Shown here one piece after another: positions 7,603 through 17,522 of a stretch of DNA of 64,000 bases. Within the stretch, counting starts at the first letter, position 1; the number at the start of each line of letters is the position of its first letter. Both the position numbers and the translations under genes were made by a program. Origin of the DNA: Duganella sp. SG902 (GTDB taxonomy: Bacteria; Pseudomonadota; Gammaproteobacteria; Burkholderiales; Burkholderiaceae_D); the NCBI RefSeq assembly GCF_013376005.1, contig NZ_JABMJK010000006.1:352117-416116 (forward strand). The letters run 5' to 3'. The notes beneath the pieces are model-generated. The model worked only from the letters and a program-made list of their open reading frames with translations, was not told where the DNA came from and searched no databases.

Positions 7603-9315
7603 CTACGGCGCGCCGTGGTCGCGCAGCCAGTCGGTGGCGTCGTCCGGATTCAGCGCCGGTGAATACAGATAGCCCTGGAACGCGGTGCAGCCGGCATCGC
7701 CCAGGAAGGTGGCTTGCTCAATGTTCTCCACCCCTTCCGCCACCACGTTCAGGCGCAGGTCCTGCGCCAGCCGGATCACCATCCTGACCACCGCGTTGGC
7801 GTCGTCATTGCCTGGCACGCCGCGCAGGAAGCTCTTGTCCAGCTTGATGGTGTTGACCGGCAGCGCGCGCAAATAGCTGAGCGAGGAATAGCCGGTGCCG
7901 AAGTCGTCGAGCGACACCATGAAGCCGCGCAGGCGTAATTGCTCGATCATATGGCTGCCGTTGCGCTCCAGCTCGATGGCGTCCCGCTCGGTCAGCTCGA
8001 TCTCCACGTCGCCGGCGGCCAGCCCGGACTCGGCCATCACGACGTCGATCTGGGCCAGATAGTCCTTGTCCAGCAATTCCTTGGCGCAGGTATTGATGCA
8101 GATGCGCAGCCCGCGCAGACCGGCGTCGCGCCAGTGCCGCAGTTGCGCGCAGGCGCGCCGCAGCACACCCTTGCCCAGCTCCGGCAAGGCGCCCAGCTCG
8201 CCGGCCAGGCCGATCACGTACTCCACCGGCTGCTGGCCGAGGAAGTCCGGCAGCCGCAGCAAGGCCTCCATGGCGAACGGACGGCCATCGGCCGTCAGGA
8301 TCGGCTGGTACTCCAGCCAATAGCTGCCCGTGCGCAGCACGTGGCGCAGCTCGTTGTGGTCGGCGCTTTTGCGATGGGCGATCTCGTCCAGCGCCTGGGT
8401 GTAATAGTGATAGCGGTTGCGGCCGGCGTTCTTGGCATGGTACAGCGCCAGGTCGGCCTTCTTCAGCAGCGCGTCGGGCGAGGTGGCATCCACCGGGCAT
8501 ACGGCGATGCCGATGCTGGCGCTGATCTTGATCTCGCGCCCATTGATCATGAACGCCTGCGCCATTTCCTGCAGCAGCTTTTCCGCCAGCACGCCGCCGC
8601 TGGCGGGCGACGGCGCGTACGGCTGCAACAACGCGAACTCGTCGCCGCCAAGGCGGGCGATATAGTCGCTCTCGCGGCTGACGGCACGGATGCGCTGGGC
8701 GGCCTGCTGCAGCAACTGGTCGCCGGCCTGGTGGCCGAGCATGTCGTTGACCTCCTTGAACTGGTCGAGGTCGACCATCAGCAACAGCAGTTGCTGCCCG
8801 GTGCGCTCGGCCAGCGACACCATCTCCGAGCGGCGCGCGTCGAAGGCCGCGCGGTTGGCCAGGCCGGTCAACACGTCCACCGTGGCCAGGCGGCGTATCT
8901 CGTCCTGCGCCAGCTTGCGCTCGGTGATGTCGCGCAGGATTTTCAGGTAACCGGACGGCTGACCGTCGCCGCCCGGAATCGGCGTGAGCACGCCGTCGGC
9001 CCAGAACATGGAATGGTCCTTGCGCTGGTGCCAGCGGTAATCGGAGGCGCGGTCACACTTGGCGGCCAACTCCATCTCCAGCCACTGTTCGCCATCGCGC
9101 TGGTCTTCCGCGGTGAACAGGCAAGCGACGTTCTGGCCGATGATCTCGTCCGGCGCGAAGCCGAAAATCAGCTCGGCGCCAAGGTTCCAGCTGGTGACCC
9201 GGCCCTGCGTGTCCATGGTGAAGATGGCGAAATCACGCACGTTCAGGTAAATCTGCTGCAACAGGATGTCCGGCGCCAGGCCGGGAGCGATTACATTCGT
9301 CAACGGAGGTGTCAT
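7603..9315 (-). CDS. PAS-GGDEF-EAL c-di-GMP turnover protein
   Basis: 570-residue soluble protein without membrane segments. PAS domain about residues 20-135 (ends in LKILRDITERK), GGDEF about 140-300, EAL about 320-560. GGDEF has the catalytic LGGDEFALL and, five residues before it, RESD, which fits the product-inhibition I-site. The EAL domain keeps MEALLR, the ELTER glutamate, DDFGTGYSS, KLDKSF, VAEGVE and FQGYLYSP, so all metal and catalytic positions appear intact. It may therefore synthesise and hydrolyse c-di-GMP, with one activity normally dominating in vivo; which one cannot be read from sequence. Convergent with the DUF1501 gene. Confidence 0.9.
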   Translation of the reverse strand: MTPPLTNVIAPGLAPDILLQQIYLNVRDFAIFTMDTQGRVTSWNLGAELIFGFAPDEIIGQNVACLFTAEDQRDGEQWLEMELAAKCDRASDYRWHQRKDHSMFWADGVLTPIPGGDGQPSGYLKILRDITERKLAQDEIRRLATVDVLTGLANRAAFDARRSEMVSLAERTGQQLLLLMVDLDQFKEVNDMLGHQAGDQLLQQAAQRIRAVSRESDYIARLGGDEFALLQPYAPSPASGGVLAEKLLQEMAQAFMINGREIKISASIGIAVCPVDATSPDALLKKADLALYHAKNAGRNRYHYYTQALDEIAHRKSADHNELRHVLRTGSYWLEYQPILTADGRPFAMEALLRLPDFLGQQPVEYVIGLAGELGALPELGKGVLRRACAQLRHWRDAGLRGLRICINTCAKELLDKDYLAQIDVVMAESGLAAGDVEIELTERDAIELERNGSHMIEQLRLRGFMVSLDDFGTGYSSLSYLRALPVNTIKLDKSFLRGVPGNDDANAVVRMVIRLAQDLRLNVVAEGVENIEQATFLGDAGCTAFQGYLYSPALNPDDATDWLRDHGAP

Positions 9316-9367
9316 GGCGGTGCCCGGCTGGTCTAAACTCGGTTAGACCGCGACGGCGCCGCTGAGT

Positions 9368-9931
9368 TCACCCGGCAGTCAGCAAGCGCTGCCGCATGCG
9401 CCGCAGCGCCCGCATGAAAAGGTCCGGCTCGTCGGCCGCGCGCGCCAGCACCAGCGCGCCCTGGATGCCGCCCACCACGTCCTCGGCCAGCGCCAGCGCG
9501 GTGTCGGCGTCCCGCCCGCCGCGCTGGAGCGCCGTGGCCAATGCCTGCACCCACTCGGCAAAATACGCTTGCACCTTGACGGCGAAGCGCTCGCGCTCAT
9601 GCCCGAGCGCGAACACGCCCACCAGGCAGACCTTGCGGCCCGACAGGAAATAGCGGCCGACCGCGGTGAACATGCGCTCCACGCCCTGCGCCACGTCCTC
9701 GGTGGCGCGCAGCGGCTGGAACACTTGCTGGCGGAACCAGTCGTCGATCTCGCTCAGCACGGCCTCCGCCATCTCCTCCTTCCCGCCCGGGAAGAAGTTA
9801 TACATGCTGCCCTTGCCCATGCCCGTCCCCTCGGCGATCCGCGCCAGGCTGGCGCCTTCAAAACCGTAGGTGCGGAACACTTCGGCCAGCAGCGGCACGA
9901 CGTCGCGCCGCTCTCCCATTACTCGTGGCAT
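9368..9931 (-). CDS. TetR-family transcriptional repressor
   Basis: 187 residues. The N-terminal 50 residues form a TetR helix-turn-helix (FRTYGFEGASLARIAEGTGMGKGSMYNFFPGGKEEM in outline), with the recognition helix around GKGSMYNFF. The C-terminal domain resembles the LmrA/YxaF-type ligand domain (GVFALGHERERF, QGALVLARA..EPDLF). It starts three bases after the stop of the upstream SnoaL-like gene with no strong ribosome site of its own, so it is probably translated by coupling. A perfect palindrome at 10417-10436 at the operon's promoter is the likely operator, implying autoregulation. Ligand unknown. Confidence 0.86.
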   Translation of the reverse strand: MPRVMGERRDVVPLLAEVFRTYGFEGASLARIAEGTGMGKGSMYNFFPGGKEEMAEAVLSEIDDWFRQQVFQPLRATEDVAQGVERMFTAVGRYFLSGRKVCLVGVFALGHERERFAVKVQAYFAEWVQALATALQRGGRDADTALALAEDVVGGIQGALVLARAADEPDLFMRALRRMRQRLLTAG

Positions 9932-9934
9932 TGC

Positions 9935-10402
9935 TCAGAAACCAAAATCGCTTAATCCCGGATGGTCAGCCGGGCGCGGTGCGTTGATATCCCAGTGGAA
10001 CTTGCGGTCGGCGGCGGCGATCGGGTGCTCGTTGATGCTGGCCAGGCGGCGCTGCATCAAGCCGTCTGGGGCGAACTCCCAGTTCTCGTTGCCGTAGGCG
10101 CGATACCACTGGCCGGAATCGTCATGGTATTCGTAGGCGAAGCGGACCGCAATGCGGTTGCCGTCATGCGCCCACAGTTCCTTGATCAGGCGGTACTCCA
10201 GCTCGCGCGTCCATTTGCGCTTGAGCAGGCCGATGATCCCGGGGCGGCCGGTGACAAATTCGCCGCGATTGCGCCAGTAGCAATCCTCGGTGTAGGCCAG
10301 CGCCACCTTTTCGGGGTTGCGCGTGTTCCAGCCGTCTTCGGCGGCGCGCACTTTCTGGGCGGCGGTTTCAAGGGTGAACGGCGGTAATGGGGGGCGGGTC
10401 AT
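9935..10402 (-). CDS. DUF1348 nuclear transport factor 2/SnoaL-like protein
   Basis: 155 residues, the DUF1348 branch of the NTF2/SnoaL fold: [57 protein letters not shown] and [13 protein letters not shown] are typical. These small alpha+beta-barrel proteins often bind or isomerise small aromatic molecules, but this subfamily is uncharacterised. The start at 10402 is preceded by AAAGGAAATCATC. First gene of a two-gene operon with the TetR regulator; a palindromic operator covers the predicted transcription start. The layout suggests induction by a xenobiotic or stress compound that TetR senses. Confidence 0.88.
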   Translation of the reverse strand: MTRPPLPPFTLETAAQKVRAAEDGWNTRNPEKVALAYTEDCYWRNRGEFVTGRPGIIGLLKRKWTRELEYRLIKELWAHDGNRIAVRFAYEYHDDSGQWYRAYGNENWEFAPDGLMQRRLASINEHPIAAADRKFHWDINAPRPADHPGLSDFGF

Positions 10403-10416
10403 GATGATTTCCTTTA

Positions 10417-10466
10417 GTTGTACCAATCGGTACAACAACTCTAAACCTTGCCGGCCCGGGATGCAA
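10417..10466 (-). promoter_or_regulatory. Promoter with TetR operator palindrome for the SnoaL-tetR operon
   Basis: On the minus strand TTGCAT (10461-10466) and TAGAGT (10438-10443) are 17 bp apart, a plausible sigma-70 promoter. Directly after the -10 lies GTTGTACC-AATC-GGTACAAC (10417-10436), a perfect 8-bp inverted repeat with a 4-bp spacer. A repressor bound there would cover the transcription start. The half-site GTTGTACC and the spacing are of the kind seen for TetR operators, and the operon encodes a TetR protein. Confidence 0.75.
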
Positions 10467-10487
10467 GAGAAATTTGCGGCCGGCTGC

Positions 10488-11444
10488 CTAGTTAAAAATT
10501 TGCTTCAACGATTGCGCCGCCGCCAGGGCATCGCTCCAGGCCTCCAGTTGCGCCAGGCTGGCCTGAGCCAGTTTGTTGCTGACGGCGCGCGGCAGAGGGC
10601 CGAAACGCTGCACCAATTGCCGCTCCAATAACGCGACGGCTCCCTCCTTGCGTCCTTGCTCGAGGCCTATCTTGATGCCGTCGTTGATCAACATTTGCTC
10701 CAATGGGTTAAATAACTTCTTCATCTCGCTCCCCTTTGCCAACCAGATGACCTCCTGCAAATAGCGCCGCTCATATGCCTCGGGCAAGACCATCATCCAG
10801 TTAATCACATCGAATAAAACCATTATGCGCCGCTCCCGCCAGCCATGCTGGAACAGCAATTGGGTCAGGTGGCGCTTGGCCGTATACAGCTCGTCGGCGT
10901 CGTGATGCGCCTGCTGAGTCAGCGCATGCGCGTGAGTGACCCAGGCAATAGGATTATCCGAAGCTTCCAACGCGTCGATATCCGCCGCGCAATCGAGCAG
11001 CTTGGCGGTGCCGAAAGAGAACGTCATCGCCGTACCGTGCAACGCCTCATGGAAGCCCTCCGGACGCCAGCTCGGATGGTCATCAGCCAGCAGCACCAGG
11101 CTGATTACCGGGAGGCCGTAGGTTTCCCTGATGCGGGAGTAGTAGTCGCGCATGCGACGCGCCAGCCTGGAGTCATGCTGCGCCTGGATTTCGACGTGGA
11201 TCAACACCCGGCGCGCGCCATCGCGCAGACGCACCTCGACCAGCTTGTCGGCCACCATCACGTCGGGCGCCCTGCCCAAACCCAACCGCGCCAGTTCCTT
11301 GTCGCGGAAACGCGGGCGCTGCCGCCAGTCGATCAGGGCGCTGAGATCCGCAAAATAGAAATCGAGGAAGCGCCGGAAAGCATGCGACAAGGCGGCTTTC
11401 CATGGCAAATCATAACGGGCAGGCGGGGTGGCGGCGGTCGACAT
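10488..11444 (-). CDS. Rpn-family PD-(D/E)XK nuclease/transposase-like protein
   Basis: 318 residues from the ATG at 11444; an ATG at 11480 is also open and neither has an ideal ribosome site. The N-terminal two thirds match the Rpn/YhgA-like (PD-(D/E)XK nuclease family 'transposase') fold: [41 protein letters not shown] (the E-x-Q nuclease core) and [23 protein letters not shown]. The C-terminal 60 residues ([47 protein letters not shown]) match the DUF4351 tail. E. coli RpnA relatives are DNA endonucleases promoting recombination; many copies occur in Oxalobacteraceae genomes. No terminal repeats flank it, so I see no sign of a transposon. Confidence 0.82.
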   Translation of the reverse strand: MSTAATPPARYDLPWKAALSHAFRRFLDFYFADLSALIDWRQRPRFRDKELARLGLGRAPDVMVADKLVEVRLRDGARRVLIHVEIQAQHDSRLARRMRDYYSRIRETYGLPVISLVLLADDHPSWRPEGFHEALHGTAMTFSFGTAKLLDCAADIDALEASDNPIAWVTHAHALTQQAHHDADELYTAKRHLTQLLFQHGWRERRIMVLFDVINWMMVLPEAYERRYLQEVIWLAKGSEMKKLFNPLEQMLINDGIKIGLEQGRKEGAVALLERQLVQRFGPLPRAVSNKLAQASLAQLEAWSDALAAAQSLKQIFN

Positions 11445-11518
11445 CTTCCCAGTCTGCGGCCAACTCACACCCCTCGGCATGACCAATTACAAGATATGCC
11501 CCGACAATCCTGGAATTT

Positions 11519-11767
11519 CTAATGGCCCAGAAGTTGCCGTCCGGTCGGGCTCAGCTCGATGGTGCCGGTGACGCCGCCATCGTCCAGCGTCAACGCGACG
11601 AGGCCGGCCTCCTCCAGCAGCGTCAGCTGGCGGCGCAGCGCGCTCATGGGCAGGCCGGCCTGCTTGCTCAGTTTGGCCAGCGAACAAGGCTTGCCGGGCC
11701 GCTCGGCCTCGATCCGCCCGAGGGCCTCCAGCAGGCCGGCCAGGGCGGCCATCACGTTATCATCCAT
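11519..11767 (-). CDS. Small winged-helix (ArsR/MarR-like) regulator
   Basis: 82 residues from the ATG at 11767. The frame is open further upstream but that would cross the divergent gene's promoter. The core CSLAKLSKQAGLPMSALRRQLTLLEEAGLVAL in outline is a winged helix-turn-helix, followed by a wing (DDGGVTGTIELSPTGRQLL). It has no ligand domain and no cysteine pair for metal sensing. Divergent from the YdeP-type oxidoreductase gene with only 61 bp between starts, so the shared region is its probable target. Regulation of that enzyme is inferred from position only. Confidence 0.75.
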   Translation of the reverse strand: MDDNVMAALAGLLEALGRIEAERPGKPCSLAKLSKQAGLPMSALRRQLTLLEEAGLVALTLDDGGVTGTIELSPTGRQLLGH

Positions 11768-11828
11768 GGGAACACATCGCTTAGTTGAAAATGCAATATA
11801 CTCGCAGAAAATATTACCGGACCGCAAC

Positions 11829-14147
11829 ATGAACAAAAAGCCCGAATCAGGCCACATCGAACCCTACACCCATCCGGCCGCCGGCTGGGGCGCGCTGAAA
11901 CAGGTAGCCATCAACCTCGTGCGCGAACGCGTCGCTGGCGGCAATTATAAGACGCTGCTCAAGCAAAACCAGCCGGACGGCTTCGACTGCCCCGGCTGCG
12001 CCTGGCCCGACCGCGAGCACGCCTCCACCTTTGAATTCTGCGAGAACGGCGTCAAGGCGGTGGCCGCCGAGGCGACCAGCAAGCGCGTCAGGCCGGAATT
12101 CTTCGCCGCCCACACCGTCACCGAACTGCTGCGGCAATCGGACTACGAACTGGAACAGCACGGCCGCCTGACCGATCCCATGGTCTACGACGCCGCCAGC
12201 GACAAATACCGGCCGATCGGCTGGGACGACGCCTTCGCGCTGATGGCGCGCCACCTGAACGCCCTGCCCGATCCCAACCAGGCCACCTTCTACACCTCGG
12301 GCCGCACCGGCAACGAGGCGGCCTTCCTGTTCCAGCTGTTCGTGCGCATGTACGGCACCAACAACTTCCCGGACTGCTCCAACATGTGCCACGAGCCGAC
12401 CAGCCGCGGCCTGCCGGGCACGGTCGGCATCGGCAAGGGCACGGTCACGCTGGAGGACTTCGAACATGCCGACACCCTGCTGATCTTCGGCCAGAACCCG
12501 GCCACCAACCACCCGCGCATGATGGGCGAGCTGCGCGATTGCGCACGCCGCGGCGCCACCATCGTCTCCATCAACCCGCTGCGCGAGCGCGGACTGGAAC
12601 GCTTCACCTCGCCGGCGCACGCGCTGGAAATGCTGACCGGCTCGACCACCCACATCGCCTCGCTGTTCATCCAGCCCAGGCTGGCCGGCGACTTCGCGCT
12701 GATCAAGGCCATGGCCAAGCGCCTGGTCGAGCGCGACGACGAGGCGCTGGCGGCCGGCCAGGCCAGCCTGCTGGACCGCGAATTCATCGAGCGCCACACC
12801 AGCGGCTACGCCGCCTTCGAGCAAGACCTGCGCGCCGAGAGCTGGGACGTGCTGCTGCGCGAATCCGGCGTGCCGCGCGCGCAGATCGAACAACTGACCG
12901 ACATCTACATCAAGGGCAAGAACGTCATCAGCACCTGGGGCATGGGCCTGACCCAGCACAAGGGTGCGCTCAAGACCATCCAGATGCTGTCCAACCTGAT
13001 GATGATGCGCGGGCAGATCGGCCGCAAGGGCGCGGGCCTGTGCCCGGTGCGCGGCCACTCCAACGTGCAGGGCGACCGCACCATGGGCATCGAGGAAAAG
13101 CCGACCAAGGCCTTCCTCGACCGTATGCAAAAAGTATTTGACTTCGAGCCGCCGCGCGAACACGGGCTGGATACGGTGGACAGCATCCAGGCCATGCTGG
13201 ACGGCCGCGTGAAGGTGTTCATCGCCATGGGCGGCAACTTCGCCATGGCCACGCCGGACACCGCCCTCACCTTCGAGGCGCTGCGCAAGTGCGAGCTGAC
13301 CGTGCACGTCGCCACCAAGCTCAATCGCAGCCACCTGGTGATGGGCAAGGACGCGCTGATCCTGCCGACGCTGGGGCGCACCGAGATCGACCTGCAAAAC
13401 GGCGTGCCGCAGGGCGTGACGGTGGAAGACTCGATGAGCATGGTGCACCTGTCCTTCGGCATGAACAAGCCGGCCTCGGACAACCTGCTGTCGGAAACCG
13501 CGATCGTGGCGCGCCTGGCGCACGCCACGCTGGGCAGCGGCAAGATCGACTGGCTGGCCTGCGCCGCCGACTACGCCAGCATCCGCGAGATGATCGAAAA
13601 AGTCTTCGACGACTTCCACGACTTCAACGCGCGCGTGGCGCATCCGGGCGGCTTCCACCTGCGCGTGGCCTCGCGCGAGCGCGAATGGCGCACCGCCAGC
13701 GGCCGCGCGCAGTTCGTGCCGCACGCGGTGGATCTGGACACGCCGATTCACCGCGCCCGCGCATTGCACGGCGAGCGCCTGATGGTGCTGATGACGGCCC
13801 GTTCGCACGACCAGTACAACACCACCATCTACGGCCTGGACGACCGCTACCGCGGCGTGTACGGCCTGCGCCGCGTGGTCTTCATCAACAAGGAAGACCT
13901 GGCGATGCTGGGCCTGAGGAACGGCGAATACGTGGACATGGTGAGCGTGTGGGACGACAACGTCACGCGCCGCGCCGAGCGCTTCCTGCTGGTGGAATAC
14001 GACATCCCGCGCGGCTGCCTGGGCGCCTACTTCCCCGAGACCAACGGCCTGGTGCCGCTGCACAGCACCGCCGACGGCGCCGGCACCCCCACCTCCAAGT
14101 CGATCCCGGTGCTGCTGGAGCGCTGCGCGACGGCGCCGGCCGACTAG
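11829..14147 (+). CDS. FdhF/YdeP-family molybdopterin oxidoreductase
   Basis: 772 residues, the usual size for YdeP. The N terminus has [12 protein letters not shown], the family's cysteine pair expected to bind an iron-sulfur cluster. The molybdopterin guanine dinucleotide-binding fold follows ([18 protein letters not shown]), with [11 protein letters not shown], where Cys187 aligns with the selenocysteine/cysteine Mo ligand of formate dehydrogenase H. Further family signs are [40 protein letters not shown] and the C-terminal [23 protein letters not shown]. YdeP is linked to acid resistance in E. coli but its substrate is not established. FdhD, needed to sulfurate such cofactors, is encoded 5 kb away (19305-20108). 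The start has only a weak ribosome site. Confidence 0.9.
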   Translation: [772 protein letters not shown]

Positions 14148-14432
14148 CCGCCACAAGTCCCCTTCCGCCCGTCCGTCCCGATGGGCGCCTCATCCTCCTC
14201 GCACCACAGGCGCGCCGCGCGCGCGCCAAAAACTTCCTCCCGTGAAATCGTTTGCATCATTCTGGTGAAGGGTCAGATTTTCCTTACACGGCTTTAAGGT
14301 AGTTCTGATGGTGCACCGCAGCAAACACTGATAGCGTGACTTTTGCCATGCAAGCAAGGCATGTCCGGCCACGAGCCGGCCAATCTTCCAACGGTATCGA
14401 ACCGCTGGTGTCACAACAATCGGAGGGAGCTT

Positions 14433-17400
14433 ATGTTGAAGAAAACGGAAATGGCGCGTACTTTGTCTGTGGCATACGCGGCGGCTGTGATGGGAGCGGT
14501 GGTCGCGCCGGTGGCGCTGGCGCAGTCCAACGCATCGGGCAATATCTATGGCCGCGTGGAAGCGCCGGCCGGCGCCACGATCCTGCTGACCAATACCGAC
14601 ACGGCGCTGAAACGGCTGGTGACACCGGCCGCCGACGGCAGCTACACGGCCACCGCCATGCCCATCGGACACTACAAGATCGAGTTGCAGCGCGACGGCA
14701 GCGTCGTCAACACCGTCGAGATCGACGTGCTGGTGGGGCGCGGCGTGGAGGCCTCGTTCGTCGCGCCAGGCGCGAAAACGGTGCGCATCACCGGCCACCG
14801 CAGCAGCATCGACGTCTCCAGCGCCAACAACGGCGCCACCTTCACCGCCAAGGAGCTGGCCGCGCTGCCGATCGCGCAAAGCGTCGAGGCCATCGTCCAG
14901 CTGGCGCCCAACACCACCCGCGCCGACCCGCGCTACCCGGCCGGCGCCAGCATCGGCGGCGGCGGCGCGTCGGAGAACGCCTACTACATCAACGGCTTCC
15001 CGGTCGCCAACCCGCTGACCCAGCTGGGCGCCTCGGAGCTGCCGTTCGGCGCCATCGCCCAGGCCCAGGTGATGACCGGCGGCTTCGGCGCCGAATTCGG
15101 CCGCTCCATCGGCGGCGTGATCAACATCACCACCAAGAGCGGCACCAACAACTGGGAAGTGGGGGCGCAGTACAGCATCGAGCCGAACGCGCTGCGCGCC
15201 AAGGCCAAGGACGTGTATTACGCGCGCACCGGCGATCCGAACAACACCGCCACCGATGGCACGATCCACGCGATCAACCACCTCAACACCGACACCGTCA
15301 AAAAGTATGGCGCCTATGTCGGCGGCCCCATCATCGAGGACAAGCTGTTCATGTTCATCGCCGCCGAGCAGACCCGCGAGAACAGCGGCAAGGTGGCCGA
15401 CACCATCGACGGCTCGCCCGAGGTGTCGGGATGGCAGGACGATCGCAACAAGACCACCCGCTACCTCGGCAAGTTCGACTGGAACATCACCGACAACCAC
15501 CGCCTCGAATGGACCACCATCGGCGACAAGCCGGTCACCGACCGCACGCTGTCCGGGTTCGACTACGCCAGCGGCAGCCGCACCGGCGTGGTCAGCGGCA
15601 CCGCGCATTACGAGAGCCTGGCCAACATCACGCCGACCATCGGCGCCCGCTCCAATATCCTCAAGTACACCGGCAACCTGACCGACGCCCTGACCGTGAC
15701 CGCGCTGTATGGCCGCAACCACACCAGCCACGTGTCGTCGCTGGGCGGCTATGATCCGGCCATCCCGCAAATCATCATCACGGCCACCGGCAAGAATCCG
15801 GACTTCCCGATGGATAACATCAACCGGCAACCGTTCAGCGGCACCATTTCGTCGCCATCGTCGTACGACAAGGTGACCTCGCAGCGCTTCGACCTGGAAT
15901 ACAAGCTCGGCCAGCACCTGATCCGAGGCGGCTTCGACAACAACAAGCTTTCCTCGTACGGCGCCGGCGACATGACCGCCGGCGGCTCGAGCTGGAACTA
16001 CGACCACACCGCCACGCCGAACGCGCCGATCACGCTCAACGGCTACAGCACCACCGTGGCGGCCGGCAGCGGTTCCGGCGCGACCGGCTATTTCGTCAGC
16101 CACCGCATCTTCAACGACATCACCGCGGCGTTCTCCGACCAGTCGGCGCAATACCTCGAGGACCGCTGGCAGTACAACAAGGATCTGCTGCTGACCATCG
16201 GCCTGCGCGATGAGCAGTACAAGAACAAGAACGGCCTGGGCCAGACCTTCCTGGAGGTGAACAACCAGCTCAATCCGCGCTTCGCGGCGGTCTGGGACGC
16301 CAACGGCGATTCGAGCTTGAAGGTGTACGGCAGCGCCGGGCGCTACTCGATCCAGATCCCGACCCACGTGGCGATCCGCGGCGCGTCGGTGTCGACCCTG
16401 ACCCGCCAGTACTTCACCTACACCGGCATCGGCGCCAACGGCGTGCCGACCGGCCTGACCGCCATCACGCCGGTGACCTCGGCCGACAACGAGTTCGGGC
16501 AACCCAAGCTGTACCAGACCGTCGCGGCGCAAAACCTGAAGCCGAGCTATCAGGACGAGATCACGCTGGGCTTTGAAAAAGCCTGGTCGCCGGACTTCAA
16601 CTTCGGCGTCAAGGGCACCTACCGCAAGCTGCGCTCCACCATCGACGATTTCTGCGACCAGCGTCCGTTCGACGCCTGGGCGGCGGCGCACAACGTCGAC
16701 ACCTCGAACTGGAACGGCTTCGCCTGCGCCTCCATCAATCCCGGCCGCACCAACGACTTCCTGGTGGACTTCTCCGGCACCGGCACCAACCTCACCCCGG
16801 TCAGCCTGACGGCCAAAGACATGGGTTTCGACAGCCCCAGCCGCACCTACGCAGCGCTGGACTTCCTCGCCGAACACCCGATGCATAACGGCTGGTACGG
16901 CAAGATCAACTACACGCTGTCGCGCAGCCGAGGCAACACCGAAGGCCAGACCCTGTCCGCGGTGGCGCAAACCGACGTCGCCGCGACCGAGACCTGGGAC
17001 CACCGTGAGATCATGGAGCATGCCAGCGGCCTGCTGCCGAACGACCGCCGGCACCAGATCAAGGCGTTCGGCATCTATGAGATCAACCGCCAATGGTCGC
17101 TGGGCGGCAATGCCCTGATCGCCTCGGGCCAGCCGGAGAGCTGCCTGGGCAACTATCCGCAAGCGCTGCAGGACGCCGATCCCGGCTTCCCGGACTACGG
17201 CTCCGCCTACCATTATTGCGGCGTCGGCGGCGCCAACACGCCGGCCCCGCAAGGCAGCGCCGGCCGCCTTCCGTGGGACGTGCGCTTCGACATGGATGTG
17301 GTCTACAAGCCGGCGCGGCTGAACGGCCTGTCGTTCAAGCTGGACATCTTCAATCTGTTCAACAAGCAGACGGTGCAGCAAATCGACCAGGTCTACAACA

Positions 17401-17507
17401 CCGCCTCGGGCGCCATCTCGCCGACCTACGGCACGCCGGGCGCGTTCGTCGGCTACACGGCGCCGCGCAGCATGAAGTTCACGGCGGAATACAACCACCG
17501 CTTCTGA
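14433..17507 (+). CDS. Oar-like TonB-dependent outer-membrane receptor
   Basis: 1024 residues. The ATG at 14433 follows CGGAGGGAGC. A long Sec signal peptide ends at ALAQS. Next comes a carboxypeptidase-regulatory-like (Ig-like) domain (about 35-115: GNIYGRVEAPAGATILLTNTD in outline), then a plug domain (VEAIVQLAPNTTRADPRYP, FGAIAQAQVMTGGFGAEFGRSIGGVINITTKSG) and a long beta-barrel ending in NHRF, with the terminal phenylalanine used by the BAM machinery. This is the Oar/CarboxypepD_reg receptor type common in Oxalobacteraceae and Xanthomonadaceae, usually taking up oligosaccharides or peptides. No TonB box is obvious and no transporter partner is adjacent, so the ligand is open. Confidence 0.9.
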   Translation: MLKKTEMARTLSVAYAAAVMGAVVAPVALAQSNASGNIYGRVEAPAGATILLTNTDTALKRLVTPAADGSYTATAMPIGHYKIELQRDGSVVNTVEIDVLVGRGVEASFVAPGAKTVRITGHRSSIDVSSANNGATFTAKELAALPIAQSVEAIVQLAPNTTRADPRYPAGASIGGGGASENAYYINGFPVANPLTQLGASELPFGAIAQAQVMTGGFGAEFGRSIGGVINITTKSGTNNWEVGAQYSIEPNALRAKAKDVYYARTGDPNNTATDGTIHAINHLNTDTVKKYGAYVGGPIIEDKLFMFIAAEQTRENSGKVADTIDGSPEVSGWQDDRNKTTRYLGKFDWNITDNHRLEWTTIGDKPVTDRTLSGFDYASGSRTGVVSGTAHYESLANITPTIGARSNILKYTGNLTDALTVTALYGRNHTSHVSSLGGYDPAIPQIIITATGKNPDFPMDNINRQPFSGTISSPSSYDKVTSQRFDLEYKLGQHLIRGGFDNNKLSSYGAGDMTAGGSSWNYDHTATPNAPITLNGYSTTVAAGSGSGATGYFVSHRIFNDITAAFSDQSAQYLEDRWQYNKDLLLTIGLRDEQYKNKNGLGQTFLEVNNQLNPRFAAVWDANGDSSLKVYGSAGRYSIQIPTHVAIRGASVSTLTRQYFTYTGIGANGVPTGLTAITPVTSADNEFGQPKLYQTVAAQNLKPSYQDEITLGFEKAWSPDFNFGVKGTYRKLRSTIDDFCDQRPFDAWAAAHNVDTSNWNGFACASINPGRTNDFLVDFSGTGTNLTPVSLTAKDMGFDSPSRTYAALDFLAEHPMHNGWYGKINYTLSRSRGNTEGQTLSAVAQTDVAATETWDHREIMEHASGLLPNDRRHQIKAFGIYEINRQWSLGGNALIASGQPESCLGNYPQALQDADPGFPDYGSAYHYCGVGGANTPAPQGSAGRLPWDVRFDMDVVYKPARLNGLSFKLDIFNLFNKQTVQQIDQVYNTASGAISPTYGTPGAFVGYTAPRSMKFTAEYNHRF

Positions 17508-17522
17508 GCCCGGCCCGGCGGC

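Noticed and set aside
10488..11444. An insertion sequence at the Rpn-type 'transposase'
   Set aside because: No terminal inverted repeats or target duplications; Rpn proteins are nucleases, not carried by a defined transposon.
14190..17498. A 1102-codon antisense frame behind the TonB receptor
   Set aside because: Same codon-register effect; composition is Arg/Val/Gly/His-rich and the sense strand has a complete receptor.
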